Below, piece after piece: positions 21,727-30,253 of a stretch of 64,000 bases of DNA. This stretch comes from Nocardioides plantarum (lineage in GTDB: Bacteria; Actinomycetota; Actinomycetes; Propionibacteriales; Nocardioidaceae). The notes under the pieces are model-generated. The model did not search any database. It had not been told where the DNA came from and worked only from the letters and a program-made list of their open reading frames with translations. Position 1 is the stretch's first letter; each line of letters opens with the position of its first letter. The position numbers and the translations under genes were made by a program. Where the stretch lies: the NCBI RefSeq assembly GCF_006346395.1, contig NZ_VDMS01000001.1, forward strand, positions 1,240,001-1,304,000. The letters are read 5' to 3'.

Positions 21727-21947
21727 CCGACCGCCTCAGACGACCACCACTCACACCAGGCACGCACGCACCCGAAGCAGACAGGCACGTGGGCACAGGC
21801 GCCCGGGCCCCACTCAAAGGCGACCACACGGCGCACGCCGAGGTCGGCCGGCCACCGCCCAGGTCGGCCCCGCGAGGTCAGGCCAGCGGCAGCGAGCCCA
21901 GGCGGTGCGGGGTCGCTGGGCGAGCCGGCCGAGCCTCGGCCAGACGA

Positions 21948-22343
21948 TCAGCTCAGCTGGAGCTCGTCGGCGAGGGCGTGGAGCAGCATGGCGACGGGCT
22001 TGGCCGACTTGGGGTCGGGGTGGCGGCCGTGCCGGTAGGCCTCACCGATGCCGTCGAGGAGTCGGATCAGGTCCTCGACGATCGGGGCCATCTCGTCGGG
22101 GCGCTTGCGACGGGCCTGGGACTGGTTGCGGCTGACCGAGGCGGGCGCGTCGAGCACCTTGACCTGCAGGGCCTGGTCGCCCTTGCGGCCCTGGGCGATG
22201 CCGAACTCGACCCGGGTGCCGGGCTTGAGCGTGCCGCCGGCCGGGAGGGCGTCGGCGTGCACGTAGACGTCGGGACCGTCGTCCTGGGACAGGAACCCGA
22301 AGCCCTTGTCGACGTCGAACCACTTCACCTTGCCGTTGGGCAC
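21948..22343 (-). CDS. cold-shock domain protein, long actinobacterial form
   Basis: The N-terminal 65 residues are a cold-shock domain with RNP1-like KGFGFLS and RNP2-like VYVHADAL, which bind single-stranded RNA and DNA. The remaining 66 residues form a helical extension (EMAPIVEDLIRLLDGIGEAYRHG) absent from classical 67-residue Csp proteins. The start is the GTG at 22343, which gives PNGKVKWFD after the initiator and has AGAGGTGG upstream at good distance; a GTG nine bases earlier lacks this. Cold induction cannot be read from the sequence. Confidence 0.92.
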   Translation of the reverse strand: MPNGKVKWFDVDKGFGFLSQDDGPDVYVHADALPAGGTLKPGTRVEFGIAQGRKGDQALQVKVLDAPASVSRNQSQARRKRPDEMAPIVEDLIRLLDGIGEAYRHGRHPDPKSAKPVAMLLHALADELQLS

Positions 22344-22396
22344 TGTTCCCACCTCTACGCGTGACGTGCTCGTCCGTCGGACGAGCGACCGTCACC

Positions 22397-23008
22397 TTAT
22401 GTCACGTGGTCGTCGAGCCACGACGGGAAATCCTCGAGGCTGTCGAGCACCACGTCGGTGCCGGCGGCGATGAGCTCCGCACGGGTGCTGCCGCCGGTCA
22501 GGACCGACACGCTCAGCACGCCCGCGGCGCGGGCGCCCTCGACGTCGTGGACGTGGTCGCCGACGTACATCGTGGCGGCCTCGCGGCGCAGCACGTCGGC
22601 CTTGCCGACGCCCCAGACCCACCCCTCGAGGAGGTCGACGTCGAGGCCGAGGTGGTCGAGGTGCAGCCGGGCGTTGGGGGCGTACTTGCCCGTCACCACG
22701 AGGACCCGGCCCGCGTGACGGCGTACGGCGTCGAGGGCGAGCGCCGCTCCGGGCAGCAGCGGCACGGACGCGACGGCGTGCTCGGGGTAGAGGGCGCGGA
22801 AGCGGTCACCGGCCGCGGGGATGGCGTCGGCCGGCAGGTGGGGGGCGAGCATCAGGTCCAGCGGCGGCCCCAGCGCCGCGGTCATCTCCTCGACCGGGAA
22901 GGCGACACCGAGCTCGTCGCCGAGCGCCCTCAGCACCGCCACGAACCCGGGCGCGGTGTCGATGAGGGTCATGTCGAGGTCGAATCCGACGACCAGCGGG
23001 GAGGCCAC
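22397..23008 (-). CDS. HAD family hydrolase (phosphatase)
   Basis: The 203-residue protein has all HAD motifs: motif I FDLDMTLIDT (nucleophile Asp9, general acid Asp11), motif II VVTGK, and motif IV YVGDHVHDVEGA. A helical cap lies between residues 15 and 85. It resembles phosphoglycolate phosphatase and related subfamily I enzymes, but the substrate cannot be told from motifs. The GTG start has TAGGGT six bases upstream, consistent with a leaderless message. It is divergent from the subtilase. Confidence 0.88.
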   Translation of the reverse strand: MASPLVVGFDLDMTLIDTAPGFVAVLRALGDELGVAFPVEEMTAALGPPLDLMLAPHLPADAIPAAGDRFRALYPEHAVASVPLLPGAALALDAVRRHAGRVLVVTGKYAPNARLHLDHLGLDVDLLEGWVWGVGKADVLRREAATMYVGDHVHDVEGARAAGVLSVSVLTGGSTRAELIAAGTDVVLDSLEDFPSWLDDHVT

Positions 23009-23014
23009 GACGCC

Positions 23015-23020
23015 ACCCTA
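23015..23020 (-). promoter_or_regulatory. -10 element of the HAD gene, leaderless type
   Basis: TAGGGT on the minus strand ends six bases before the GTG at 23008. No ribosome binding site is present. Confidence 0.42.
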
Positions 23021-23114
23021 TTCACGTGCGCCCCACCTGTCGGTGGGCTCCTTCGCGTGCGGTGGATCGCTGCGTGCGTCACAATCGACGATCCAGGAGG
23101 AGGGAGGACCAGCG

Positions 23115-25307
23115 ATGCGACTGCCATCACGCCACCAGCGGCGCGCACGGCTGCGCTCCGTCGTCGCGTCCGCGGCCGTCGGCGTGCTCGGCTCCGGTCT
23201 CCTGGTCGCCGCCGTTCCCGCGGCCGTTCCTGCAGCCGTTCCCGTCTCCGCGGCGGCGTCCGCCGGCAGCGGTCGTCTCTACCTCGTGACGCTGCGGACA
23301 CCGGGCACCTCCACGGCCCTGGGAGCGCTCAGCCGCACCCTGGACACCGCGCGGGTGATCCGCGAGCAGGACACCGTGCTCGACGCGCTCTCCGCCCTCG
23401 GCGCGCCGCCGCCGGTCTACCGGTGGACGACCGCGGTCAACGGCTTCGCGGTCCGCCTCGACGCCGACCAGGCGGCCGAGGTGTCCTCGCTGCCCCAGGT
23501 ACGTGCCGTCGAGCGTGACTCGGTGCGCCCCCTGGCCGACGTGGCCGACGTGGCCGACGTGGCCGGTCTGCCGTCCCGGCTCACCCGCCGTACGCCGACG
23601 GCCGCGGTCGCCGGGCCCAGCCGCGGCGGCGCTGGCGTCGTCATCGGCGTGGTCGACACCGGTCTTGCCCCCGACAGCCCGGTCTTCGCCCAGCGGGGCT
23701 CGCTGCGCCCGCCCACGACGTTCAGGGGAGCCTGCGAGACGGCCGCCGACTGGGACGCCGCCGAGTGCAGCGGCAAGGTCGTCGGGGCCCGCACCTACGT
23801 CGACGGCTTCGGCACCGACCGCCTGCGGGCCGCCACCACCGTCTCCCCGCGCGACCTCGACGGCCACGGCACCCGTACGGCGTCCCTGGCGGCCGGCAAC
23901 GCCCGTGTGCCGGTCGTGGTCGACGGCGAACGGCTCGGCACCTTCGGGGGGCAGGCCCCCGACGCCCACCTCGCCGTCTACAAGGCCTGCTGGAGCGCCC
24001 CCGACCCCGCTGACGACGGCTGCTCGACCGCCGACCTGGTCACCGCCGTCGACGACGCGACCCGCGACGGCGTCGACGTCCTCACCCTCGCGGTCGGCGG
24101 CCCCGGCGGCATCGACACGCTCGAGCGGGCGCTCCTCGGCGCGACCGAGGCGGGCGTCGTCGTCGTGGGTGCGGCCGGCAACGAGGGCACCGGCTCGGTC
24201 GCGCACACCTCACCGTGGGTGGTGACGGTCGGCGGCTCCGACGGCGACGTACGCCGGGGCGAGCTCGTGCTGCCCGGCGGCCGACGTCTCGTCGGTGCGA
24301 TGCAGTCGCGGCGCAGCGTCGAGGCGACCCGGATCGTCCTGGCCGCAGACGCGGTCGCCGACGGCGCCTCCGTCAGCGACGCCGACGTCTGCACGCCCGG
24401 AAGCCTCGACGCCGCCCGGGTGGCCGGAGCCGTCGTCGTCTGCGAGCGCGGGCGGGTGGGCCGGGTCGACAAGTCGCGCGCCGTGGCCCTGGCCGACGGC
24501 GCCGCGATGGTGCTCCTCAACGGCGGTCCCGGCTCCGTCGACGCCGACCTGCACCGCGTCCCGACCGTCCACCTGGCGGCCGGACCGGCACGCCGGCTGC
24601 GCGCGTGGCTGGCCGCCGACCCGTCCGTCCGCGTCCGGCTGCGCCCGCTGGGCACCTCCGACCCGCTCCCCCGCGTCGCCGACTTCTCCGGGTCCGGAGA
24701 TGCCGACGGCACCCGCAAGCCCGACCTGGTGGCCCCGGCGTCGAGCGTCCTGGCTGCGGTCCCCGACGCCACCGGCACCTGGGAGGTCGCCAGCGGTACG
24801 TCGGCCGCGACCGCCCGTACCGCCGGTGTCGCCGCGCTCCTGCTGGGCCGCGGCGCGAGCCCGGCCGCGGTGCGCTCGGCGCTGGTGACGACCGCGCTCC
24901 CGCTGCGTGACGGGGTCCTGCGCAGCGGTACGGGCCTGCTGCGTGCGGCCGCCGCCGACCACCCGGGGCTGGCCTACCTGGTCCAGGACGACGACTACCG
25001 CGCCTGGCTCGATCGTGGTCGCACCCACCTCAACACCCCGTCGATCACGCTGTCCAGCGGCCAGCTGACGGCCTCGCGCCGGATCACCAACGTCTCCGGG
25101 CGCCGTCTCTACTTCTCCTCCTCGGCGGCCGGGTTCCGCAGCGACGTGGTGGTCCGCCCGGCCGCCGTACGCCTCGGGCCCGGTGAGAGCGCCACCTTCA
25201 GCGTGCGCGCGTCGGGGCGCAGCGGCCGCGGTGTCGACGACGGCTACGTGGTGTGGCGCGGCGCCACCGGCACCATCACCCGGATCCCCGTCGTCGTCAC
25301 CCGATGA
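23115..25307 (+). CDS. secreted S8 family serine protease (subtilase)
   Basis: The 730-residue preproprotein has an Arg-rich signal peptide (about residues 1-48, cleavage near VSAAASA), an I9-type propeptide (about 53-136), and a subtilisin domain. Asp181 (VVDTG), His251 (DGHGTRTASLAAG) and Ser563 (SGTSAATARTAG) form the triad; Asn356 is in AAGNEG. A protease-associated insert lies at about 400-510 and a fibronectin-like domain at the end, the layout of plant-type subtilases. Oddities: the usual GTSMAxPH block has Ala for Met, Ala for Pro and Arg for His; ADVADVADV comes from a 9-bp tandem repeat. GGAGG precedes the ATG. Its stop overlaps the GNAT start. Confidence 0.92.
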   Translation: MRLPSRHQRRARLRSVVASAAVGVLGSGLLVAAVPAAVPAAVPVSAAASAGSGRLYLVTLRTPGTSTALGALSRTLDTARVIREQDTVLDALSALGAPPPVYRWTTAVNGFAVRLDADQAAEVSSLPQVRAVERDSVRPLADVADVADVAGLPSRLTRRTPTAAVAGPSRGGAGVVIGVVDTGLAPDSPVFAQRGSLRPPTTFRGACETAADWDAAECSGKVVGARTYVDGFGTDRLRAATTVSPRDLDGHGTRTASLAAGNARVPVVVDGERLGTFGGQAPDAHLAVYKACWSAPDPADDGCSTADLVTAVDDATRDGVDVLTLAVGGPGGIDTLERALLGATEAGVVVVGAAGNEGTGSVAHTSPWVVTVGGSDGDVRRGELVLPGGRRLVGAMQSRRSVEATRIVLAADAVADGASVSDADVCTPGSLDAARVAGAVVVCERGRVGRVDKSRAVALADGAAMVLLNGGPGSVDADLHRVPTVHLAAGPARRLRAWLAADPSVRVRLRPLGTSDPLPRVADFSGSGDADGTRKPDLVAPASSVLAAVPDATGTWEVASGTSAATARTAGVAALLLGRGASPAAVRSALVTTALPLRDGVLRSGTGLLRAAAADHPGLAYLVQDDDYRAWLDRGRTHLNTPSITLSSGQLTASRRITNVSGRRLYFSSSAAGFRSDVVVRPAAVRLGPGESATFSVRASGRSGRGVDDGYVVWRGATGTITRIPVVVTR

Positions 25308-25891
25308 CCCCCGTGGTCTCGCTGCCGCTGCGCACCGAGCGGCTGGTGCTGCGCGAGGTCCGCGACGACGACGTCGACGCGATCCTCGGCTACTGCGGCG
25401 ACGACGAGGTGACCCGCCACCTCCCGTTCGACAGCCTCGATCGCGACGGGGTGCTCCGACGCGTCGACCGCTGGCGCGCCGACCTGGCCCGCGACCCCGC
25501 CGACGAGCCCGACCTCGACTGGGGGCTGACCCTGGTCGTCGAGCACGACGGGGCCGTGGTCGGCGACGTGATGCTGCGGCTCAAGGCCGGCGAGGTGCGG
25601 TCGATGGCCGAGCTCGGCTACGTCTTCGCACCGGCCGCCGGCGGACGCGGCCTGGCCACCGAGGCGGCCCGGGCGCTCGTCGACCTCGCCTTCGAGGTCT
25701 TCGGGTGCCACCGCGTGTTCGCCCAGCTCGACCCGCGCAACACCGCCTCCGCGCGGCTGTGCGAGCGGCTCGGGATGACGCACGAGGCCCACCTGCGCCA
25801 GGACTGGTGGGGCAAGGGCGAGTGGTCCGACACCTCGGTCTACGGGCTGTTGCGCGACGAGTGGGCTGGCGCAGCCGGAGACGGTTGCTAG
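25304..25891 (+). CDS. GNAT N-acetyltransferase, RimJ/RimL type
   Basis: The 195-residue protein opens LPLRTERLVLREVRDDD, the signature of Acetyltransf_3 proteins. It carries the acetyl-CoA pyrophosphate loop as YVFAPAAGGRGLATEAARALVD, then DPRNTASARLCERLGM and a final TSVYGLLRDEW. Such enzymes acetylate protein N-termini, antibiotics or small amines; the target is unknown. The ATG overlaps the protease stop by 4 bp, so both are made from one message, possibly without functional connection. Confidence 0.88.
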   Translation: MTPVVSLPLRTERLVLREVRDDDVDAILGYCGDDEVTRHLPFDSLDRDGVLRRVDRWRADLARDPADEPDLDWGLTLVVEHDGAVVGDVMLRLKAGEVRSMAELGYVFAPAAGGRGLATEAARALVDLAFEVFGCHRVFAQLDPRNTASARLCERLGMTHEAHLRQDWWGKGEWSDTSVYGLLRDEWAGAAGDGC

Positions 25892-26008
25892 GTCGAGCTC
25901 GTCGACGAGGACGACCCGACCGGCACGACGGCACCCCTCGCCCACCTGGGCCGAGCTCGCGGCTCACGGAGACGGAGGCAGGTCCCTGCGTCTCGCCGGC
26001 CGCAGTCG

Positions 26009-27652
26009 TCACGCCAGGCCGAGCTCGGACGCGGAGCGCTCGCGCATCTCGACCTTGCGGACCTTGCCGGTGACGGTCATCGGGAACTCGTCGACGACGA
26101 GCACGTAGCGCGGGATCTTGTAGTGCGCGAGACGGCCGGTCGCGTAGGCGCGGACCGCGGCCGCGTCGAGCGGCTCCGCGCCGGCGCGCATCCGCAGCCA
26201 GGCGCAGAGCTCCTCGCCGTAGCGCTCGTCGGGCACGCCCACGACCTGGACGTCCTCGATGTCGGGGTGGGCGTAGAGGAACTCCTCGATCTCGCGTGGG
26301 TAGATGTTCTCGCCGCCGCGGATCACCATGTCCTTGATGCGTCCCACGATGTTGCAGTAGCCGTCCTCGCGCATCACCGCGAGGTCTCCGGTGTGCATCC
26401 AGCCGTCGACGTCGATCGCCTCGGCGGTCTTCTCCGGGTCGTCCCAGTAGCCGAGCATCACCGAGTAGCCGCGGGTGCAGAGTTCGCCGGCCTCGCCGCG
26501 CTCGACCGTCGCGCCGGTGGCGGGGTCGACGACCTTGACCTCGACGTGCGGGTGCACCCGGCCGATGGTCGCCGTACGCCGGTCGAGGTCGTCGTCGGCC
26601 CGGGTCTGGCACGAGACCGGCGAGGTCTCGGTCATGCCGTAGGCGATCGACACCTCGGCCATGTGCATGTCGTCGACGCAGCGCCGCATCACCTCGACCG
26701 GGCAGATCGACCCGGCCATGATGCCGGTGCGCAGCGACGACAGGTCGCGCTCGGCGAACGACGGGTCGTGCTGCATCGCGATGAACATCGTCGGGACGCC
26801 GTAGACCGCGGTGCAGCGCTCGTCCTCGATCGTCCTCAGCGTCGTGGCCGGGTCGAACGCCGGGCCCGGGATGACCATCGTCGCGCCGTGGGTGGTGCAC
26901 CCGAGGTTGGCCATCACCATGCCGAAGCAGTGGTAGAACGGCACCGGGATGCACAGCCGGTCCTCGTGGGTCATCCCGATGGTCTCGGTCGTGAACCAGC
27001 CGTTGTTGAGGATGTTGCGGTGGCTGAGGGTCGCGCCCTTGGGAAAGCCCGTGGTGCCCGACGTGTACTGGATGTTGATCGGGTCGTCGGGCCCCAGCCC
27101 GGCCCCGCGTACGACGAGCGCGTCGGCCGGCAGGTCGGCGCCGGCCGCGACGAGGCCGGCCCAGTCGCCGTCGTTGTCGCCGTCGGTGTCGCCCTCGGTG
27201 TCGAGGAAGACCGTGCGCTCGAGCATCGGGGCCTCGGGCGCGACCTCGGCGATCATCGCGCGGTAGTCGCTGGTCCTGAAGCTGGACGCGGACAGCATCC
27301 AGCGCAGGCCGCTCTGGTGGACCGCGTAGGCCAGCTCGTGGGTGCGGTAGGCGGGGTTGATGTTGACCAGGACCACGCCGGCCTTGGCCGTGGCGTACTG
27401 GGCGATGGTCCACTCCGCGCAGTTGGGCGCCCAGATGCCGACGCGGTCGCCGACGGCCAGTCCCCCGGCGACCAGCCCCCGGGCGACGGCGTCGACCTCG
27501 GCGCCGAGCTCGGCCCAGGTCCAGCGGCGGCCGGTCGAGACCTCGACCAGGGCCTCCCGCTCGGGCCAGGCCGCGACGGTGCGGTCGAAGGCCGTCCCGA
27601 TCGTCTCGTCGAGCAGCGGCTGGTCGGTCTCACCCCGGGCGTAGGACTCCAT
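26009..27652 (-). CDS. AMP-forming acyl-CoA synthetase (fatty-acid-CoA ligase family)
   Basis: The 547-residue enzyme activates a carboxylic acid with ATP to the acyl-AMP and then the CoA thioester. Motifs: the A3 P-loop [18 protein letters not shown] (about residue 190), [10 protein letters not shown] (A5), the A8 hinge region [23 protein letters not shown], and Lys of the A10 motif TVTGKVRK. This set matches medium/long-chain synthetases of the FadD family; the chain length is not determinable. The ATG at 27652 is chosen since TACGTT lies six bases upstream. A GTG 27 bases further up is possible. It is divergent from lepB. Confidence 0.9.
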   Translation of the reverse strand: MESYARGETDQPLLDETIGTAFDRTVAAWPEREALVEVSTGRRWTWAELGAEVDAVARGLVAGGLAVGDRVGIWAPNCAEWTIAQYATAKAGVVLVNINPAYRTHELAYAVHQSGLRWMLSASSFRTSDYRAMIAEVAPEAPMLERTVFLDTEGDTDGDNDGDWAGLVAAGADLPADALVVRGAGLGPDDPINIQYTSGTTGFPKGATLSHRNILNNGWFTTETIGMTHEDRLCIPVPFYHCFGMVMANLGCTTHGATMVIPGPAFDPATTLRTIEDERCTAVYGVPTMFIAMQHDPSFAERDLSSLRTGIMAGSICPVEVMRRCVDDMHMAEVSIAYGMTETSPVSCQTRADDDLDRRTATIGRVHPHVEVKVVDPATGATVERGEAGELCTRGYSVMLGYWDDPEKTAEAIDVDGWMHTGDLAVMREDGYCNIVGRIKDMVIRGGENIYPREIEEFLYAHPDIEDVQVVGVPDERYGEELCAWLRMRAGAEPLDAAAVRAYATGRLAHYKIPRYVLVVDEFPMTVTGKVRKVEMRERSASELGLA

Positions 27653-27658
27653 GGACCG

Positions 27659-27747
27659 AACGTAACTCGCGTCACACACCGGCGCGAGGCGCGCCCCGCG
27701 CGCAGGCCTCGGGCGAGCGTCGGGGTCGAGGTGTGCTGGCGTACATT
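27659..27747. promoter_or_regulatory. divergent leaderless promoters of the acyl-CoA synthetase and lepB genes
   Basis: The 102-bp gap has TACGTT on the minus strand (27664-27659), six bases before the synthetase ATG, and TACATT on the plus strand (27742-27747), seven bases before the lepB GTG. Neither gene has a ribosome binding site. No convincing -35 element was found for either. Confidence 0.42.
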
Positions 27748-27754
27748 CCCTGTC

Positions 27755-28624
27755 GTGCCCGATGACGACGTGCCGAGCCGGCCCGCCCTGGAGAACAACT
27801 CCTCCGACGAGCCGGCCGCCGTGCCGGTCGACGGCGACGGGACGGCGGCCACGGCCGACACCCGGGAGAAGCGCCGGGCACCGCTCTGGCTCGAGACGGC
27901 GGTGCTCCTGGTGGTCGCCCTCGGGATGGCGCTGATCATCAAGACGTTCCTGGTGCAGGCGTTCTACATCCCGTCGGCCTCGATGGAGCCGGGCCTGGTC
28001 GTCAACGACCGGATCCTGGTGCAGAAGGTGTCCTACTGGTTCGGTGGATCACCGTCTCGCGGCGACGTCATCGTCTTCGAGGACCCGGGCGACGCGACCC
28101 CCGACGACGAGGCCGACGACTGGCTCAACGGGCCCGAGGCCGGGCCCAAGACCATCCTGGCGCGGGGTCTGGCCAAGGTCGGGCTCTACCCGACCGGGGG
28201 TCACCTCGTGAAGCGCGTGATCGGCGTACCCGGCGACACCATCGAGTGCTGCGACGACCAGGGACACCTGATCGTCAACGGCGTCGCCATCGACGAGGAC
28301 GCCTTCATCGCGCCGCAGCCCGACTGCGACGGGCCGATGGTCAACGCCTGCCAGAAGGACTGGAAGGTCACGGTCCCGCCCGGCCGGCTCTTCGTGATGG
28401 GCGACAACCGCGCCGAGTCGGCCGACTCCTCCGCGCGGCTCTGCCAGGACTCCCCCAAGAACTGCGACCCCGACGAGCCCTCGCTGCCCAAGGACGACCC
28501 CGACCGGCCCTTCGTGCCGATCGACAACGTCGTCGGCAAGGTCTTCACCCTGGTCTGGCCGCTCAAGCACGCCGAGTTCATCGGCCGGCCCGAGGTCTTC
28601 AAGGAGATCCCCGACGCCGACTGA
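27755..28624 (+). CDS. lepB: signal peptidase I
   Basis: Type I signal peptidase cleaves signal peptides of exported preproteins at the outer face of the membrane. The 289-residue product has an acidic N-terminus, one transmembrane helix (about residues 44-66), box B SASMEPGL with the nucleophile Ser76, box [10 protein letters not shown] with the general base Lys153, and box [12 protein letters not shown]. Two insertions, residues about 112-148 and 255-275, lengthen the catalytic domain relative to E. coli-independent minimal forms. The start is GTG 27755. It could process the secreted protease and hydrolases encoded nearby. It is convergent with the SRPBCC gene (3 bp gap). Confidence 0.95.
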   Translation: MPDDDVPSRPALENNSSDEPAAVPVDGDGTAATADTREKRRAPLWLETAVLLVVALGMALIIKTFLVQAFYIPSASMEPGLVVNDRILVQKVSYWFGGSPSRGDVIVFEDPGDATPDDEADDWLNGPEAGPKTILARGLAKVGLYPTGGHLVKRVIGVPGDTIECCDDQGHLIVNGVAIDEDAFIAPQPDCDGPMVNACQKDWKVTVPPGRLFVMGDNRAESADSSARLCQDSPKNCDPDEPSLPKDDPDRPFVPIDNVVGKVFTLVWPLKHAEFIGRPEVFKEIPDAD

Positions 28625-28627
28625 GCG

Positions 28628-29038
28628 TCAGGCGGACTCGGCGGAGCCGACCAGCGCGGCCAGGGCGAGGGGCGCCTGCGCGGTCACCATCGGGCCGACG
28701 TCCTCGGCGCCGGGACCCTGGACGGTGGTGGAGACGGTGACCTCGCTGCCTCCGTCGGCCGAGGCGACGACCAGGTGGTCGATCCGGATCACCAGCTCGC
28801 CCATCGTGAGCTCGTCGACGTAGCGCTCGCCGGGGACGACCACCGCGAGCACGACGGGCACCTCGAACGGACCGGCCAGGGTCATCGTGCCGGTGGTGCC
28901 CTGCTCGAACGGACCGTCGAGGGTGACGCCGACGACCGCGGGGTCCCAGGCGGGCCAGCTGGACGGCTCGGACCACAGGGCCCAGATCGCGGCGGTCGGC
29001 GCGCTCGTCGACACCGTCAGGGAGTGCTCGAAGCCCAT
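28628..29038 (-). CDS. SRPBCC family protein (polyketide cyclase/START-like)
   Basis: The 136-residue protein has the SRPBCC pattern: MGFEHSLTVSTSAPTAAIWALWSEPSSWPAWDPAV at the N-terminus, broken here as a beta strand, helix and conserved W-WDP segment, followed by alternating strands and a C-terminal helix. Such proteins bind hydrophobic ligands in a cavity. Its start overlaps the RDD-FHA stop by one base, so it is the last gene of the PP2C-FHA-FHA operon. Ligand and role are unknown. Confidence 0.8.
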   Translation of the reverse strand: MGFEHSLTVSTSAPTAAIWALWSEPSSWPAWDPAVVGVTLDGPFEQGTTGTMTLAGPFEVPVVLAVVVPGERYVDELTMGELVIRIDHLVVASADGGSEVTVSTTVQGPGAEDVGPMVTAQAPLALAALVGSAESA

Positions 29039-30243
29039 CAGGCGTCCTTGGCCACGGTCATGGTGCGGTCGCCGAAGCGGACGGTGTCGCCGTCGATCAG
29101 GGTGGACGGCCGACCCGCGGTCAGCGATTTCGAGACGCCCTGACGGATCACCACCGAGCCGTTGGTCGAGCCGCGGTCCATCACCACCAGGGCGCCGTCG
29201 GGCACGACCTGGAACTGGGCGTGGGTCTTGGACAGCGACATGTCGGAGGACCGCAGCGGCACGAGGTGCTTGACGGGCTCGTTGGCCCGGGGCTCGGGCC
29301 GACGTCCGACGAGTGCCAGGCCCTCGACGACGAACGTCTCGCCGGTGTCGAACGTGACCCGCCACCGGGTCGTCGCGCCCGAGGGGACCGGGTCGGGTCG
29401 TCGGGTCGTCGGGCCGTCGAGCGCCGACGGGGTCGGGACCTGCGGCGTGGCCGCGGGGGTGGGGGCCGGCGCGGCGGCCCGAGGGGGTACGGCGGCCGGC
29501 GGGGCGGGCACAGCCGGCGCGGGGGCGGCGGGGGGCACGGCCGGTCGCGGCGCCGGGACCTGTGCCGACGCCTGTGCCGGCGTCGGGTGCGGCGCGGGTA
29601 CGGCGGGAGCCGGACCGCTCGGCGGCGGCGGCGAGACAGGTCGGTCGACGCGCGCCGGCACGGCGGGGTCGGTGGCCGCGGGCGGGGTGGGCATCAGCCG
29701 CATCGCGGTGAGGTTGACGATCGCCCGCGGACGGGGGTCCTCGGCCTCGGTGACGGGCGCGGGGCGGACGTCGACGACGACGGCGTCACTCATCCGGTCG
29801 TGGCCGCCGCGGCGGCGTCCGCCGGGGTCCATGACCGCGGTCCAGGCCAGGGTCGCCAGCCCGAGGCCGACGGTCGGCAGGGTGAACATGCCGAGCACGG
29901 CGGTACGGACCAGGGCCTTGGAGAAGCCGATCGGGCGACCGTCGTCGAAGCGCACCACCCGCAACCCGACCAGCGCCTTGCCCGGCGACACCCCGGCGAC
30001 GCCCAGCAGGACGGCGAAGAGGACCGAGACCAGCACGACGGTCCCGACGATGACGCCGACGCCCGCGAGGACCCGGTCGTCGTCGAGGAAGAAGCGCCAG
30101 GCGAGGTAGGCGGCGCCGGCGAAGATGCCCCACGCCACCAGCCGGTCGATCACGAACGCGTAGAAGCGGCGGTCGAGCTCGGCGGCGGGGTAGGTCGTGT
30201 CCACGCGGGCCGGCGGGAGTCCGGGGGCTCCGGGGGTGCTCAT
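29038..30243 (-). CDS. RDD membrane protein with C-terminal FHA domain
   Basis: The 401-residue fusion starts with an RDD module (AAELDRRFYAFVIDRLVAWG; helices about 33-50, 58-85 and 113-135; VSPGKALVGLRVV between). A 120-residue linker follows, almost entirely Ala and Pro. A forkhead-associated domain ends it (about residues 295-400: GRRPEPRANE, SLSKTHAQF, DRGSTNGSVV). FHA domains bind phosphothreonine. The layout places a phosphopeptide reader at the membrane. It lies 10 bp after the long FHA gene in a four-gene unit with a PP2C phosphatase. Related RDD-FHA proteins occur in other actinobacteria near secretion or signalling loci. Confidence 0.88.
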   Translation of the reverse strand: MSTPGAPGLPPARVDTTYPAAELDRRFYAFVIDRLVAWGIFAGAAYLAWRFFLDDDRVLAGVGVIVGTVVLVSVLFAVLLGVAGVSPGKALVGLRVVRFDDGRPIGFSKALVRTAVLGMFTLPTVGLGLATLAWTAVMDPGGRRRGGHDRMSDAVVVDVRPAPVTEAEDPRPRAIVNLTAMRLMPTPPAATDPAVPARVDRPVSPPPPSGPAPAVPAPHPTPAQASAQVPAPRPAVPPAAPAPAVPAPPAAVPPRAAAPAPTPAATPQVPTPSALDGPTTRRPDPVPSGATTRWRVTFDTGETFVVEGLALVGRRPEPRANEPVKHLVPLRSSDMSLSKTHAQFQVVPDGALVVMDRGSTNGSVVIRQGVSKSLTAGRPSTLIDGDTVRFGDRTMTVAKDA

Positions 30244-30253
30244 GCGCGATCCA

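Noticed and set aside
23520..23560. The GACGTGGCC tandem repeat in the subtilase gene as a frameshift or phase-variation site.
   Set aside because: The unit is nine bases, so copy changes keep the frame; it only lengthens an ADV repeat.
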